Positions 1 to 7,125 of a stretch of DNA of 34,512 bases are shown one piece after another. Every line of letters starts with the position of its first letter. Within the stretch, counting starts at the first letter, position 1. The stretch is from a virus. Below the pieces are notes generated by a model. The model saw nothing but the letters and a program-made list of their open reading frames with translations. It was not told the origin of the DNA and searched no databases. The DNA is taken from positions 1 to 34,512 of the IMG/VR virus record IMGVR_UViG_3300010373_000099. One strand, 5' to 3'. A program made the position numbers and the translations under genes.

Positions 1-269
1 AAATTGTTCCGTTGTCGGAATACCGATGGCGCTTTTTGGCTTGTTTTGACGTCATGTCGTCGACCTTGAGCAAGTTTAGCTGTCTGGCCGGTAACTTCGC
101 CATAAATCGGCCTCCCGTTGCCAAAGCAGGGACGCATCACATCGCAGCCGACCATTTTGGTGGCGTCAACAATATGGTGACGGTGATGATGCCCGGTTCT
201 GGGGCGGGCATCGGCATTCGACGTGAACAGGACGCACAGCAGCGCGCCCGCGAGAAGTCGCAGGGTCAT
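1..269 (-). CDS. Secreted protein of unknown function, 3' end cut by the window edge
   Basis: An open frame starts at an ATG at 269 and runs off the left edge; 89 codons are visible without a stop. A GGAGA ribosome site lies five bases upstream. The N-terminus is a clear signal peptide: a basic start (MTLRLL), a hydrophobic core (AGALLCVLF) and an Ala-X-Ala-like cleavage site near ADA (residues 19-21). A His-rich cluster (HHHRHH) follows at about residues 27-32, and then two cysteines (GCDVMRPC). It is the last minus-strand gene seen, 115 bp downstream of the tailspike, so it probably belongs to the end of the late operon. An exported lysis accessory, a moron or the first host gene are all possible. 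I do not recognise the family. Confidence 0.6.
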   Translation of the reverse strand, partial: MTLRLLAGALLCVLFTSNADARPRTGHHHRHHIVDATKMVGCDVMRPCFGNGRPIYGEVTGQTAKLAQGRRHDVKTSQKAPSVFRQRNN

Positions 270-340
270 ATCGTCTCCGGGAGATGGTCAGTAAATTGAC
301 GCGGGTTAGAACATCACGCGGCCGCTACCGCCCCTTGATC

Positions 341-357
341 GCGTCGTACCACGACGC
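341..357 (-). other. Small hairpin after the tailspike gene
   Basis: A perfect 6-bp inverted repeat (GCGTCG / CGACGC) with a 5-base loop sits about 28 bases past the tailspike TAG stop. No T-run follows, so it is not a normal intrinsic terminator. It lies inside a short in-frame extension that follows the stop codon. The rest of 270-384 shows no gene. Confidence 0.35.
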
Positions 358-384
358 CCCGAGGATACGCTGGGCGGATGCCGT

Positions 385-2940
385 CTAAGCATGAATCGCC
401 AGCGCGACCGATGGGCGATGCGGCTCATAGAACGCATAGCCACATTGGTTCGTCGCGGCGTAGAGACGACCGTAGACATTCATGTCGCCACGGATGGACT
501 GGAAGCCGGCCATCTGAGATACCGGCGGGAGATCGGCTTGCGTCCCGGTCGGCCCGAATACTGACCATTCCATCGTCGATCCATCCCATTGACCTTCGAA
601 CAGGCGTGGGGTTGTGCCATAAGCCGACCAGCACAGCAGGTAGAAGGTGGGGTATCCGCCGATATCCCTAGGAGCGCCTATAGTGAGGGCGAGAGGAATT
701 CCGAAGCCGCTTGGCGGCGCTACCAATGAAAAGGATGCGCCGGAGTCCGTCGAGTGCCAGAGACCAATGACGCTTCCGACCGAGATGGATGTCCACCGCC
801 CCGTCAACCACAATTCGCCGGGCCGCCCTGGGACGGAGAGAAGATAAATCCCGGTCATCGTGGTGCTGACCTCAGTAATCGGGATCAATTCAGAGAATGC
901 CCCAAATACCGTTGATTTGAAAATGCGGATCGTTCCCGTCACGTCACCAAGTGCAGCCCATGTCGTACCGAGATCGGAACCATATCCAACAGCGAAAGGC
1001 TTCGACGTGGCCCCAAAAACCCACGACCGCATCATCCAGTTTGCATCCGGAAGTCCCGAGCAGAAATTCCACGCACAATCCAGTGACGTTGCGTTGTTGG
1101 TGAAAGCCGGAACGTAGCCTTGCTGATAGCCAGAAGGACAAGTCAGCCAGCGATCTTTATCGATAGCAACGGTCTGGCCACCTTGGATGGCTTTCGACAA
1201 GCTAAAGGTGCCAGACATGCCGTCCTTACTCGCATTGTCGAGCGTGTAGATACCTTCCTTACCCGACGTCCCACTGGTCTGTCCTGTGACCTTAGCTCCC
1301 GCGTTCTGATCCAGCCAATGATTATTCTGTATCAATTGCCCATCAGGAACCGACGTGACGGTGAAAGTGCTCCCAGATACAGAGCCGACAACGGTTGCCT
1401 GCCACAAGGATGTCGGCGTTGCCGCAGGTGCGACCCACGACCCATCTTCTCCGAGCTTTTCCGAATAGGCTGACGTATCAGCGGCGGAGCCACCTTGCCC
1501 CGTTGCCCGCACGATGCAGATCGAACCGTCAGCAGATTCGCTAACATCTTCGCAGCTATATTCGACGTAACGATCGTATACGTCTTTTGGGTACTGATCG
1601 AACGTTCCCCTGAGAGCGCCGCCGAGGTCTTGCACGCCGATAATCGGATAAGTGCCGCCGACAGGGCAGTAGACATCTTGCGCGACGGTGCATTCCATGC
1701 CGCGCCCAAATGACACCGCTGTCGAATTGCATGGGTTTTGTGAGTAGTCCGGCGGCGCGCTGAAATACCAGATGCTCTGATTGCCGCTCCACCACCACAC
1801 GCCATTCGGGTCGATCAAGGCGTTGGTGGCATACGTGAACGCGCCCGCTCCCTGACCAAATATGTAATTCAGATAGCCGATGTCGTAATCTGGGGCTGTC
1901 AGCGTGCAATTCTGGCCGCTCGTCCGTCCAACCCATGTCGGCGGGGTGCCGGTGTCAGCATTCGTAGTTTTAAAGCCGATTCCGATCCCGTTGCGTCCGA
2001 ACACATAAAGCGTGCCGATGTTGTTAGGATCGAGCGTCAGATGATTGTCGAAGCCGCTATCGAGCGCGGCCGATCCCGAAATGTTAGTCCACGCACCTGA
2101 CTTGTAGCGCCAAATCTGCGCCACGTTTCCAAGGCTGACGTAATAGGTGCCGTTCGCATCGATGACGGCATATCTGACGTAGAAGTTTGACGAACCGTAA
2201 GCGGTGGCGAAGCCTGTGCTGGCGAAGGTCACGCCGCCGTCTGTGGTCTCAAAGATATCGTTCCCGCCAATAGCGGCGAGTACCCGGCTCGTTACTGTTG
2301 CGCCGCTAACAGTCGTTGTGCCAGAGCTTGCGTCGAAGCAAATACCGGCGCAACCGTTGCCGACCGTGCCGTCTCCGAGTGCTGTTATCGCGGCCGGGCT
2401 ATCACCTCCGGTATAGCTCTGCCAAAGAGCGTAACCCTTGCCGCTACTAACTGGCAAACCAACTAGAATATGTAGCGGGTTAACCGGATCAACGGCGATC
2501 TTCGGCGAATCGACTTTTCGATCAGTGTTTGATCCGGCGTTAAGAAACTTTTGCAGCGTCGTCGATTTGGACCACTTCAAGTCGGTCTTGAGAGACGTTG
2601 AGTAGTATAGGCTGTAGTTCGTGCCGCCTTCGTCGTCGCCGGCGATCATGTAGGCAACATTGGAGTTTGACGGAGAAATTATGATTTCCCACGCCCCGAA
2701 ATTTCCGCTGATTTTTGCGGCCGCACCTGCTGGAAGCGACGCATACGTGATGACCGGAATCCATGACTGCGCAGGGTCAGAGACGCTCGCGATCGTCGCA
2801 ACGCCAGACCACAGATAGGCATTTCCAACGTCGGTTCGGCACACCATTGTTCCGTCGTTCGACCTTGAAAAGCCAATGACGAGACCGCCGCAGCCGAGCG
2901 GCAAGACATTCCACGCACCCTTTTGAACTGTGAGGCTCAT
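385..2940 (-). CDS. GH74-like beta-propeller tailspike / receptor-binding glycosidase
   Basis: This 851-aa protein resembles the GH74 (xyloglucanase / oligoxyloglucan hydrolase) double beta-propeller. Near the N-terminus it has CRTDVGNAYLW (D37), matching the GH74 RTD(I/V)GGAYRW motif that carries one catalytic Asp. In the middle it has GMECTVAQD followed by IIGVQDLGGAL (D438), matching the GH74 ALGD(V/I)GGF region that carries the second. Sialidase/BNR-like turns such as TTDGGVTF (233-240) and STDSGASF recur. The C-terminal VYGRLYAATNQCGY resembles the GH74 ending GRVYIGTNGRG. Residues about 510-600 look like an inserted beta-rich domain. The ATG overlaps the upstream stop (ATGA). By position it should be the distal tail adhesin/depolymerase acting on a host surface glycan. 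The fold call is fairly firm; the substrate is unknown. Confidence 0.75.
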   Translation of the reverse strand: MSLTVQKGAWNVLPLGCGGLVIGFSRSNDGTMVCRTDVGNAYLWSGVATIASVSDPAQSWIPVITYASLPAGAAAKISGNFGAWEIIISPSNSNVAYMIAGDDEGGTNYSLYYSTSLKTDLKWSKSTTLQKFLNAGSNTDRKVDSPKIAVDPVNPLHILVGLPVSSGKGYALWQSYTGGDSPAAITALGDGTVGNGCAGICFDASSGTTTVSGATVTSRVLAAIGGNDIFETTDGGVTFASTGFATAYGSSNFYVRYAVIDANGTYYVSLGNVAQIWRYKSGAWTNISGSAALDSGFDNHLTLDPNNIGTLYVFGRNGIGIGFKTTNADTGTPPTWVGRTSGQNCTLTAPDYDIGYLNYIFGQGAGAFTYATNALIDPNGVWWWSGNQSIWYFSAPPDYSQNPCNSTAVSFGRGMECTVAQDVYCPVGGTYPIIGVQDLGGALRGTFDQYPKDVYDRYVEYSCEDVSESADGSICIVRATGQGGSAADTSAYSEKLGEDGSWVAPAATPTSLWQATVVGSVSGSTFTVTSVPDGQLIQNNHWLDQNAGAKVTGQTSGTSGKEGIYTLDNASKDGMSGTFSLSKAIQGGQTVAIDKDRWLTCPSGYQQGYVPAFTNNATSLDCAWNFCSGLPDANWMMRSWVFGATSKPFAVGYGSDLGTTWAALGDVTGTIRIFKSTVFGAFSELIPITEVSTTMTGIYLLSVPGRPGELWLTGRWTSISVGSVIGLWHSTDSGASFSLVAPPSGFGIPLALTIGAPRDIGGYPTFYLLCWSAYGTTPRLFEGQWDGSTMEWSVFGPTGTQADLPPVSQMAGFQSIRGDMNVYGRLYAATNQCGYAFYEPHRPSVALAIHA

Positions 2941-3761
2941 AACGCTTTGCCCATCAGCGACCCGAGATAGGTGTTGATGTGTCCTCGCGTGGTGGCGTCG
3001 GGAATGTATGGCAAAGCGAGAACGCCGTAGACGCGGGCGGCGAAGTATGAGGATGGACTAGTTCGGTAAAAGCACCCCAAACCAAAACGATCAAGCGTCA
3101 ACGCTTGGCGCGTGTAAGTTTTATTAGAGCTTGCCGCGCCATCTGTGTATCCGATGACAGATGCTCCGGTATTGTCGTCTGAGACGCCGACCACTCGGTC
3201 CGTGCCGTCAAACGCATTGGCGCTCAACTGGGTCTGCTGGAGAACAGTTAAACTCGCGCTATTACGGTAAAAAAGACCGAGGTAATTTGCAGTTTGTGTA
3301 TAGATCGGGGCAAAGATAGTGCCCGCATCTGACCCGTTGGCTTGTTGGATTAGATATTTCGATGACTGCCCGGCCACGCCGCGAACAGCCACAAAAACCG
3401 AGTAGCCATTCACCGATGAGTACAACCCTAAATCGGACAGCCTTCGCAGAAACTGCGACGTGCCATCGAAGTTCACATATGGCTGACCGCCGTTCGAATA
3501 CCACTGGCCTCGCGTGGTGTCGTCCGCCAGAGATGACAAGTTGAATGCGTTCGCACTCTTGTCTTGCCAGAACCCGACGTAGTCGCCATCAGCGGCGGGA
3601 CGTGCGCCTGACCCCGCGTTTGACTGATAAAGGTTGGCCGCACCAGCCTCCAGCCACAGCACCGGCGGCGTAGCAAGACTGGCGGGCGTCCATGGCGGCG
3701 CTGCGGCAGCGTCCAACGCCGCCCGACCGCCCGCAATAAGCCCAGGGATGATCTGAAACAT
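2937..3761 (-). CDS. LamG / concanavalin-like tail-associated protein
   Basis: A 274-aa protein. The start at 3761 is chosen because it forms a TGATG overlap with the preceding stop; the reading frame is open further upstream but without support. After an Ala-rich N-terminus, the PPVLWLEAG...GDYVGFWQDKSANAFNL pattern and PYVNFDGTSQFL are typical of LamG/concanavalin A-like lectin folds in phage tail proteins (strand W-L-D/E-A, then W-x-D-x-S-x-N, then F-D-G). It is coupled to the tailspike by an ATGA overlap. A role in carbohydrate binding, or as a spike connector, is inferred from the fold and neighbours. No catalytic motif was recognised. Confidence 0.65.
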   Translation of the reverse strand: MFQIIPGLIAGGRAALDAAAAPPWTPASLATPPVLWLEAGAANLYQSNAGSGARPAADGDYVGFWQDKSANAFNLSSLADDTTRGQWYSNGGQPYVNFDGTSQFLRRLSDLGLYSSVNGYSVFVAVRGVAGQSSKYLIQQANGSDAGTIFAPIYTQTANYLGLFYRNSASLTVLQQTQLSANAFDGTDRVVGVSDDNTGASVIGYTDGAASSNKTYTRQALTLDRFGLGCFYRTSPSSYFAARVYGVLALPYIPDATTRGHINTYLGSLMGKAL

Positions 3762-4348
3762 CAGGAGAACTTCCCGACTGCGATGCACGACACATTCGCG
3801 CCCGTGGTCAGCTTCCATGCACCAGACCGGCTGAAGGCGGCGATCGGAATGAAAAACGGCACGAGGTTCGAGACCGACGATGAGCCGCCCGCGAACACCG
3901 TGATCGATGTCGTGTTGTCGAGTAGGATGATGTTGCCCGGCGATGTGGTTGCCGGAATAACCAGAATGCCGGAGACGTAATCTCCAGCCGCCCCGGCCGA
4001 ACTTTGAAGCACTTGCGCGGTCTGACTTGCGGCAACCGGCAGATAGTAGCCCGTGAGTGCTTTCGTCAGCACATAGTCAGAAGCCAACGCAACCGGCATA
4101 CTCGCCGACATTGTCTTTTGGCCGAGCGAGACCGCATTCGAGACCAGCGCCTGCACGCTGAAACTGATTTGCTTCCAGATCGAGATCGCAGAAGCTGGCG
4201 TTGCATCGGTCGCCGCGCTTTTCGCGTCGGCCTTTGCGCCGAGAGTGGCCTGCCCGCCATCAGCCATCAGGGCGTCGATGGTCGAGACAGTGCCGGTTCC
4301 GCTGTTTGGAACGCCGTTCGAAACCCCAACTGATGTAAGATTTGCCAT
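3761..4348 (-). CDS. Conserved phage tail-region protein, unknown role
   Basis: 195 aa, rich in Ala, Ser and Thr with almost no charged segments, as is usual for beta-structured virion proteins. The N-terminus resembles small phage proteins that begin MANLTS..GVP..GTGTVSTID. The C-terminal half (IILLDNTTSITVFAGG..., FFIPIAAFSRSGAWKLTTGANVSCIAVG) looks like a compact beta-sandwich. It lies between an Ig-like protein and the LamG-like protein, so a structural or adhesin-accessory role is likely. I cannot assign a family. Confidence 0.6.
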   Translation of the reverse strand: MANLTSVGVSNGVPNSGTGTVSTIDALMADGGQATLGAKADAKSAATDATPASAISIWKQISFSVQALVSNAVSLGQKTMSASMPVALASDYVLTKALTGYYLPVAASQTAQVLQSSAGAAGDYVSGILVIPATTSPGNIILLDNTTSITVFAGGSSSVSNLVPFFIPIAAFSRSGAWKLTTGANVSCIAVGKFS

Positions 4349-4351
4349 GAT

Positions 4352-4723
4352 TTAGAACCCCAAGATGTAGAAGGTTGGAACCGAAGTGCCCGCGCTATGC
4401 GTCACCGTAATCAAAAACGCTCGTGTCACGACGCTGCCAGCGCCATTGTCGGCTTGAACCGTGATTGCGTCGGAGCCTGCGGTGAGCGCGGCGGCGACCT
4501 TCAACGCTGATCCGGCAATTGAAAACAGCAAGCCGGGATTGCTCGTGAGCGTGAACGTATAACTCCCCGTCCCGCCCAAGACTGATAGCACGCCAACCGT
4601 GTCACCGACCGCAGCGGTGTCGGCGATGGTGGAGGCAGAAAGGTGGATCGTGGGACCGCTTGACCCGCCCCCGCGCGCACCGAGCCTGCCGAAGCTAGCG
4701 CCAAGCCTGCCAAACGACATCAT
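4352..4723 (-). CDS. Small Ig/cadherin-like tail protein
   Basis: 123 aa. The N-terminus has a tandem FGRLGASFGRLGA repeat followed by a Gly/Ser linker. A single domain follows: STIADTAAVGDTVGVLSVLGG, then SYTFTLTSNPGLLFSIAGSALKVAAALTAGSDAITVQADNG. This is the pattern of cadherin-like / putative-Ig domains (loss of symmetry, then F-x-I-x-G-x-x-L, then Y/I-x-I-x-V-x-A). It begins two bases after the upstream stop without a visible ribosome site, so it may depend on translation of the gene before it. It is probably a small tail or capsid accessory. Confidence 0.6.
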   Translation of the reverse strand: MMSFGRLGASFGRLGARGGGSSGPTIHLSASTIADTAAVGDTVGVLSVLGGTGSYTFTLTSNPGLLFSIAGSALKVAAALTAGSDAITVQADNGAGSVVTRAFLITVTHSAGTSVPTFYILGF

Positions 4724-4724
4724 A

Positions 4725-5027
4725 TTACGTGTTCGCTATGACGGAGAGCTTCGAACCACCTTGCACCCCGAAATATTCGGTCTGGTCAGCGGCCATGCGC
4801 GGGTAAGAGATTGTCGCGGCTGACCCATCAAAGCGGAGCGAGCAGATCGCATCTGTGTGCAGGCGAACAAACCTAGTCTGTGCGTTAAACGCTTCCGATG
4901 ATACAGCACCGCCGCTGAAATCAAGCACCTGAACTGCTATTGCAGGCTCACCAGCCGCCTGCACGCTGTTGGCGGTCCCCAGATAAGATGCGAGGTTAGT
5001 GTATTCTGAAATGTAGAGCTTTGCCAT
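4725..5027 (-). CDS. Small conserved phage protein of the lysis/tail boundary
   Basis: 100 aa with a good AGGAGA ribosome site. The sequence (MAKLYISEYTNLA at the start, FNAQTRFVRLHTDAICSLRFDGSAAT in the middle, EYFGVQGGSKLSVI at the end) suits a small beta-barrel virion protein. It resembles small proteins often found beside tail genes of podoviruses and siphoviruses. It starts the small-protein group that leads to the tailspike. Molecular role unknown. Confidence 0.6.
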   Translation of the reverse strand: MAKLYISEYTNLASYLGTANSVQAAGEPAIAVQVLDFSGGAVSSEAFNAQTRFVRLHTDAICSLRFDGSAATISYPRMAADQTEYFGVQGGSKLSVIANT

Positions 5028-5041
5028 TTAGTATCTCCTGG

Positions 5042-5347
5042 TTAGCCGACGTACTCGCCGTCAATGCCGCGATGGCCCTTAATGAAGCCGGTGCCGCGCC
5101 TCAGGTCGGATATGTCCTGTTGTGCCGACGCTATCATCTTGCCGTGGTTCGTGACGCGCTCCTCCAAAATGGAGATGCGCGTGTTGTTGTTGCTTTGCTC
5201 CTTGATCGCCTCTTCGACGGCCTTGAGGCGCTGCGCGAGCAGGTCAATCCGGCCACCGATGCGAGCGAAGGCAACCGCGAACCCGACAAGCAAAACGCCG
5301 GCATTCAGGACGGCCCCAAAGGTTATCGTTGGGTCGAAGGTCATCAT
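5042..5347 (-). CDS. One-TM plus coiled-coil protein, spanin-like candidate
   Basis: 101 aa. Residues about 9-29 (FGAVLNAGVLLVGFAVAFA) form one transmembrane segment. A heptad-rich region follows (IDLLAQRLKAVEEAIKEQ...ISILEERVTNHGKMI). This layout resembles inner-membrane spanin subunits (Rz) or XhlA-type lysis accessories, and it lies directly after the two holin-like genes. No embedded lipoprotein gene (Rz1-like) was recognised. The role is inferred from topology and context. Confidence 0.6.
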   Translation of the reverse strand: MMTFDPTITFGAVLNAGVLLVGFAVAFARIGGRIDLLAQRLKAVEEAIKEQSNNNTRISILEERVTNHGKMIASAQQDISDLRRGTGFIKGHRGIDGEYVG

Positions 5348-5355
5348 GTCCCCGA

Positions 5356-5748
5356 TTAGCGTTTGATGATCCGGGCGACATTTTCAAAGCCGCGCTTTGC
5401 GAAATAGAATCCAACGATCAGATTGGCCGTGGTCTCGATCCATCCGACCAATGGATCGGTCGCACCAAGCCCCAGCACCTTGTCGTAGATCAGAAGCTTG
5501 CCGACATAGAGCGCCACGGCGTAGCCCATGAGCTTGTCAGGCTCGTACCAGCGGCCGATTTCAGCGATGCGATATTGCGCCTGCACCTCGATCTCGCGCT
5601 GCTGTACGGCTAGTTCCCGCGTCGCCAGGTCGGCGGCGATCTTGTCGGCGTCATTGTCAGCCGCGAGCTTGGCCTTCCAGCCATCCAGCGCCTTGTTGAG
5701 CAGCGGGCCGGTGAGAAGCGATGCCAGCCAAGAGAGGATGGCGGTCAT
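5356..5748 (-). CDS. 3TM-type (gene-transfer-agent release) holin-like protein
   Basis: 130 aa, starting at the ATG at 5748 because it overlaps the upstream stop (ATGA); an in-frame start further up would extend well into the preceding gene. The order is a hydrophobic N-terminus (ILSWLASLLTGPLL), a charged amphipathic helix (residues about 23-60), WYEPDKLMGYAVALYVGKLLIYDKVLG, and TTANLIVGFYFAKRGFENVARI. This matches the GTA_holin_3TM architecture. In this family the protein permeabilises the inner membrane so endolysin can act. The assignment comes from pattern and position. Confidence 0.7.
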   Translation of the reverse strand: MTAILSWLASLLTGPLLNKALDGWKAKLAADNDADKIAADLATRELAVQQREIEVQAQYRIAEIGRWYEPDKLMGYAVALYVGKLLIYDKVLGLGATDPLVGWIETTANLIVGFYFAKRGFENVARIIKR

Positions 5749-5942
5749 TTCTGCCAACCAAATTTCTTGGCTGCCCAATACCACCCCTCTCCCGCGAGAG
5801 CGCACAGCGCAGACCCGCCGTAGCTGATGGCTGCGACCAGATCGGGATCGTTGAACAAGCCAACGTCGCTTTGAGCGAGAAAGCCACGCGCGGCGAGATA
5901 GCCGCCGAGATACCGGAGGCCGATGCGGACGAAAGGTGCCAT
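5745..5942 (-). CDS. Small membrane protein, Pam3-gp28-type putative holin
   Basis: 65 aa with two hydrophobic stretches: YLGGYLAARGFLA near the start and LVAAISYGGSALCALAGEGWYWAAKKFGW at the end. The R-x-x-G-G-x-x-x-A-R-G segment and the ending EGWYxxAKKFGW fit the putative holin family annotated as Pam3-gp28. It starts two bases before the end of the endolysin gene, with GAGGG upstream, and overlaps the 3TM holin by ATGA. The two holin-like genes therefore look co-translated. One may be the holin and the other a regulator or antiholin; which is which cannot be told here. Confidence 0.65.
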   Translation of the reverse strand: MAPFVRIGLRYLGGYLAARGFLAQSDVGLFNDPDLVAAISYGGSALCALAGEGWYWAAKKFGWQK

Positions 5943-5943
5943 G

Positions 5944-6735
5944 TCATGCCCTCTTGAACAGGTTTGCGATCGCCATAAAAAATGCCGCCAAGATGGACGG
6001 CTGCGGGAGTGGTTTCGGCACCGGGTCTGGCGCTATGGGGTCGGGAACAGGTTCGGGAGGCGGTTTGACCGCGACCGGCGCTTTCAGCCCGAGTTCGAAC
6101 AGATCGGCTTCCTTGTCGCGACGGACCAACAGCCCCCGCAGGCTGGCGTCACCAGCCCAGATCCTCTTCATCGAGCGCAGTTCGGTCGGGATGGCCGAGA
6201 ACCGCCCCGCCGCCATGTGCGCTTTGATGTTGCGCATCTCCTGGTAGCGCGCGCCGGCGTTGCTGAACGACGCCCCGCGATTGTAGACGAGCGACACCAG
6301 CGCGCCCTTGCAGTCAGGCGACAGCTTGTCCCAGTTCGGCAGATTCGCAGCCAACGCCACATATTTCGGCAAAGACGTGTAGCTGAATACGGCAAGGGCA
6401 GATGCCCATGGCACGTCCACCTTGAGGCGGATAGACGCCAGCGCGGCTCCGGCCCGAGCACCCGTCACGCCGGCGACCTTGACCAGTTCGGCCACCATGT
6501 CCGCCGGAAGAAGCCCTCCCCAATCGGCTCGGATTTGAGCCGCAGTCGAGTAGCCGCAGTCATAGCCAATGCCGATCGTGATCCCGGACGCCCCACCCGG
6601 CCGCGTCGGTCGACGATAGCGCTTGTTATAAGCCGCCTCCCCTGACACTTCGAACTCGACGATCAGATCAAAAGCGGCCTGCGAGATGCCGTGCAGGCGC
6701 ACGCCAGCGCTCGCGGCCAAGGCTGCGTTGGGCAT
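5944..6735 (-). CDS. Endolysin, lysozyme-like, with a C-terminal hydrophobic tail
   Basis: 263 aa with an AAAGGA ribosome site. The N-terminal domain has LIVEFEVSGEAAYNKRY (27-40 region) then PGGASGITIGIGYDCGY (47-62). This is the Glu...Gly-x-T-I-G-x-G-Y-D pattern of muramidase-type lysozymes (GH24/pesticin-like); the catalytic Glu is probably E29, with D59 in the GYD motif. VPWASALAVFSY and ALVSLVYNRGASF fit the helical lobe. The catalytic domain ends near residue 220. A Pro-rich linker follows (about 222-245), then a hydrophobic C-terminal segment (ILAAFFMAIANLFKRA). There is no N-terminal signal, so release through holins is expected. The tail is unusual and may target the membrane. Confidence 0.8.
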   Translation of the reverse strand: MPNAALAASAGVRLHGISQAAFDLIVEFEVSGEAAYNKRYRRPTRPGGASGITIGIGYDCGYSTAAQIRADWGGLLPADMVAELVKVAGVTGARAGAALASIRLKVDVPWASALAVFSYTSLPKYVALAANLPNWDKLSPDCKGALVSLVYNRGASFSNAGARYQEMRNIKAHMAAGRFSAIPTELRSMKRIWAGDASLRGLLVRRDKEADLFELGLKAPVAVKPPPEPVPDPIAPDPVPKPLPQPSILAAFFMAIANLFKRA

Positions 6736-6819
6736 TGGATTGGTCCTTTGACGGGTTGCGCGGATTGAAATTGCCCGTCTAGCGTGGTACGGGACGATTC
6801 ACTTCAAGGGCTGGGTAAA

Positions 6820-7092
6820 ATGAAAAAATTGATTTTGGCGGCGCTGGCGCTTGCCAGCGTCTCGATTGCGCGCGCTGACGAATTCACGATTTCCAAGGTC
6901 GAAAACATCGAAACCTTGCCATGCTCGATCTTCAGCGGTGAAGGCATTGTCTCTTTGAGAGAGGGCGTCACCCTATCAATCCCGCTTTCAGGGACGAACA
7001 ATAGAGAACTATTTGACCGACTGGGCGAACGTTCAGCCCATTGCAGGCAAGGTGGATCATTGTCGGTCTTGTCAGACGCAGCGGCTCAATAA
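6820..7092 (+). CDS. Exported small protein, moron candidate
   Basis: 90 aa on the strand opposite to nearly all other genes. Translation most likely begins at 6820: AAGGG lies nine bases upstream, and the product then starts with an ideal signal peptide, MKKLILAALALASVSIARA, cleaved before DEF. The mature part is about 70 aa, polar, with two cysteines (LPCSIF and AHCRQGG) that could form a periplasmic disulfide. It lies between the fibre and the endolysin genes, antisense to late transcription. That is typical of a moron, a gene carried by the phage and expressed independently in the lysogen. Only weak promoter-like bases precede it (TTGAAA at 6765-6770). Function unknown. Confidence 0.65.
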   Translation: MKKLILAALALASVSIARADEFTISKVENIETLPCSIFSGEGIVSLREGVTLSIPLSGTNNRELFDRLGERSAHCRQGGSLSVLSDAAAQ

Positions 7093-7125
7093 CGCCATCC
7101 CTACCGGGTGGGCCACAAAGGGTCC

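Noticed and set aside
12-299. Plus-strand 95-codon frame at the left edge
   Set aside because: Antisense to a minus-strand frame with ribosome site and signal peptide.
341-357. Hairpin as a tailspike terminator
   Set aside because: No T-run follows and the stem is only 6 bp.
5923-6645. Plus-strand 240-codon open frame
   Set aside because: Antisense to the endolysin gene, whose lysozyme motif is clear.
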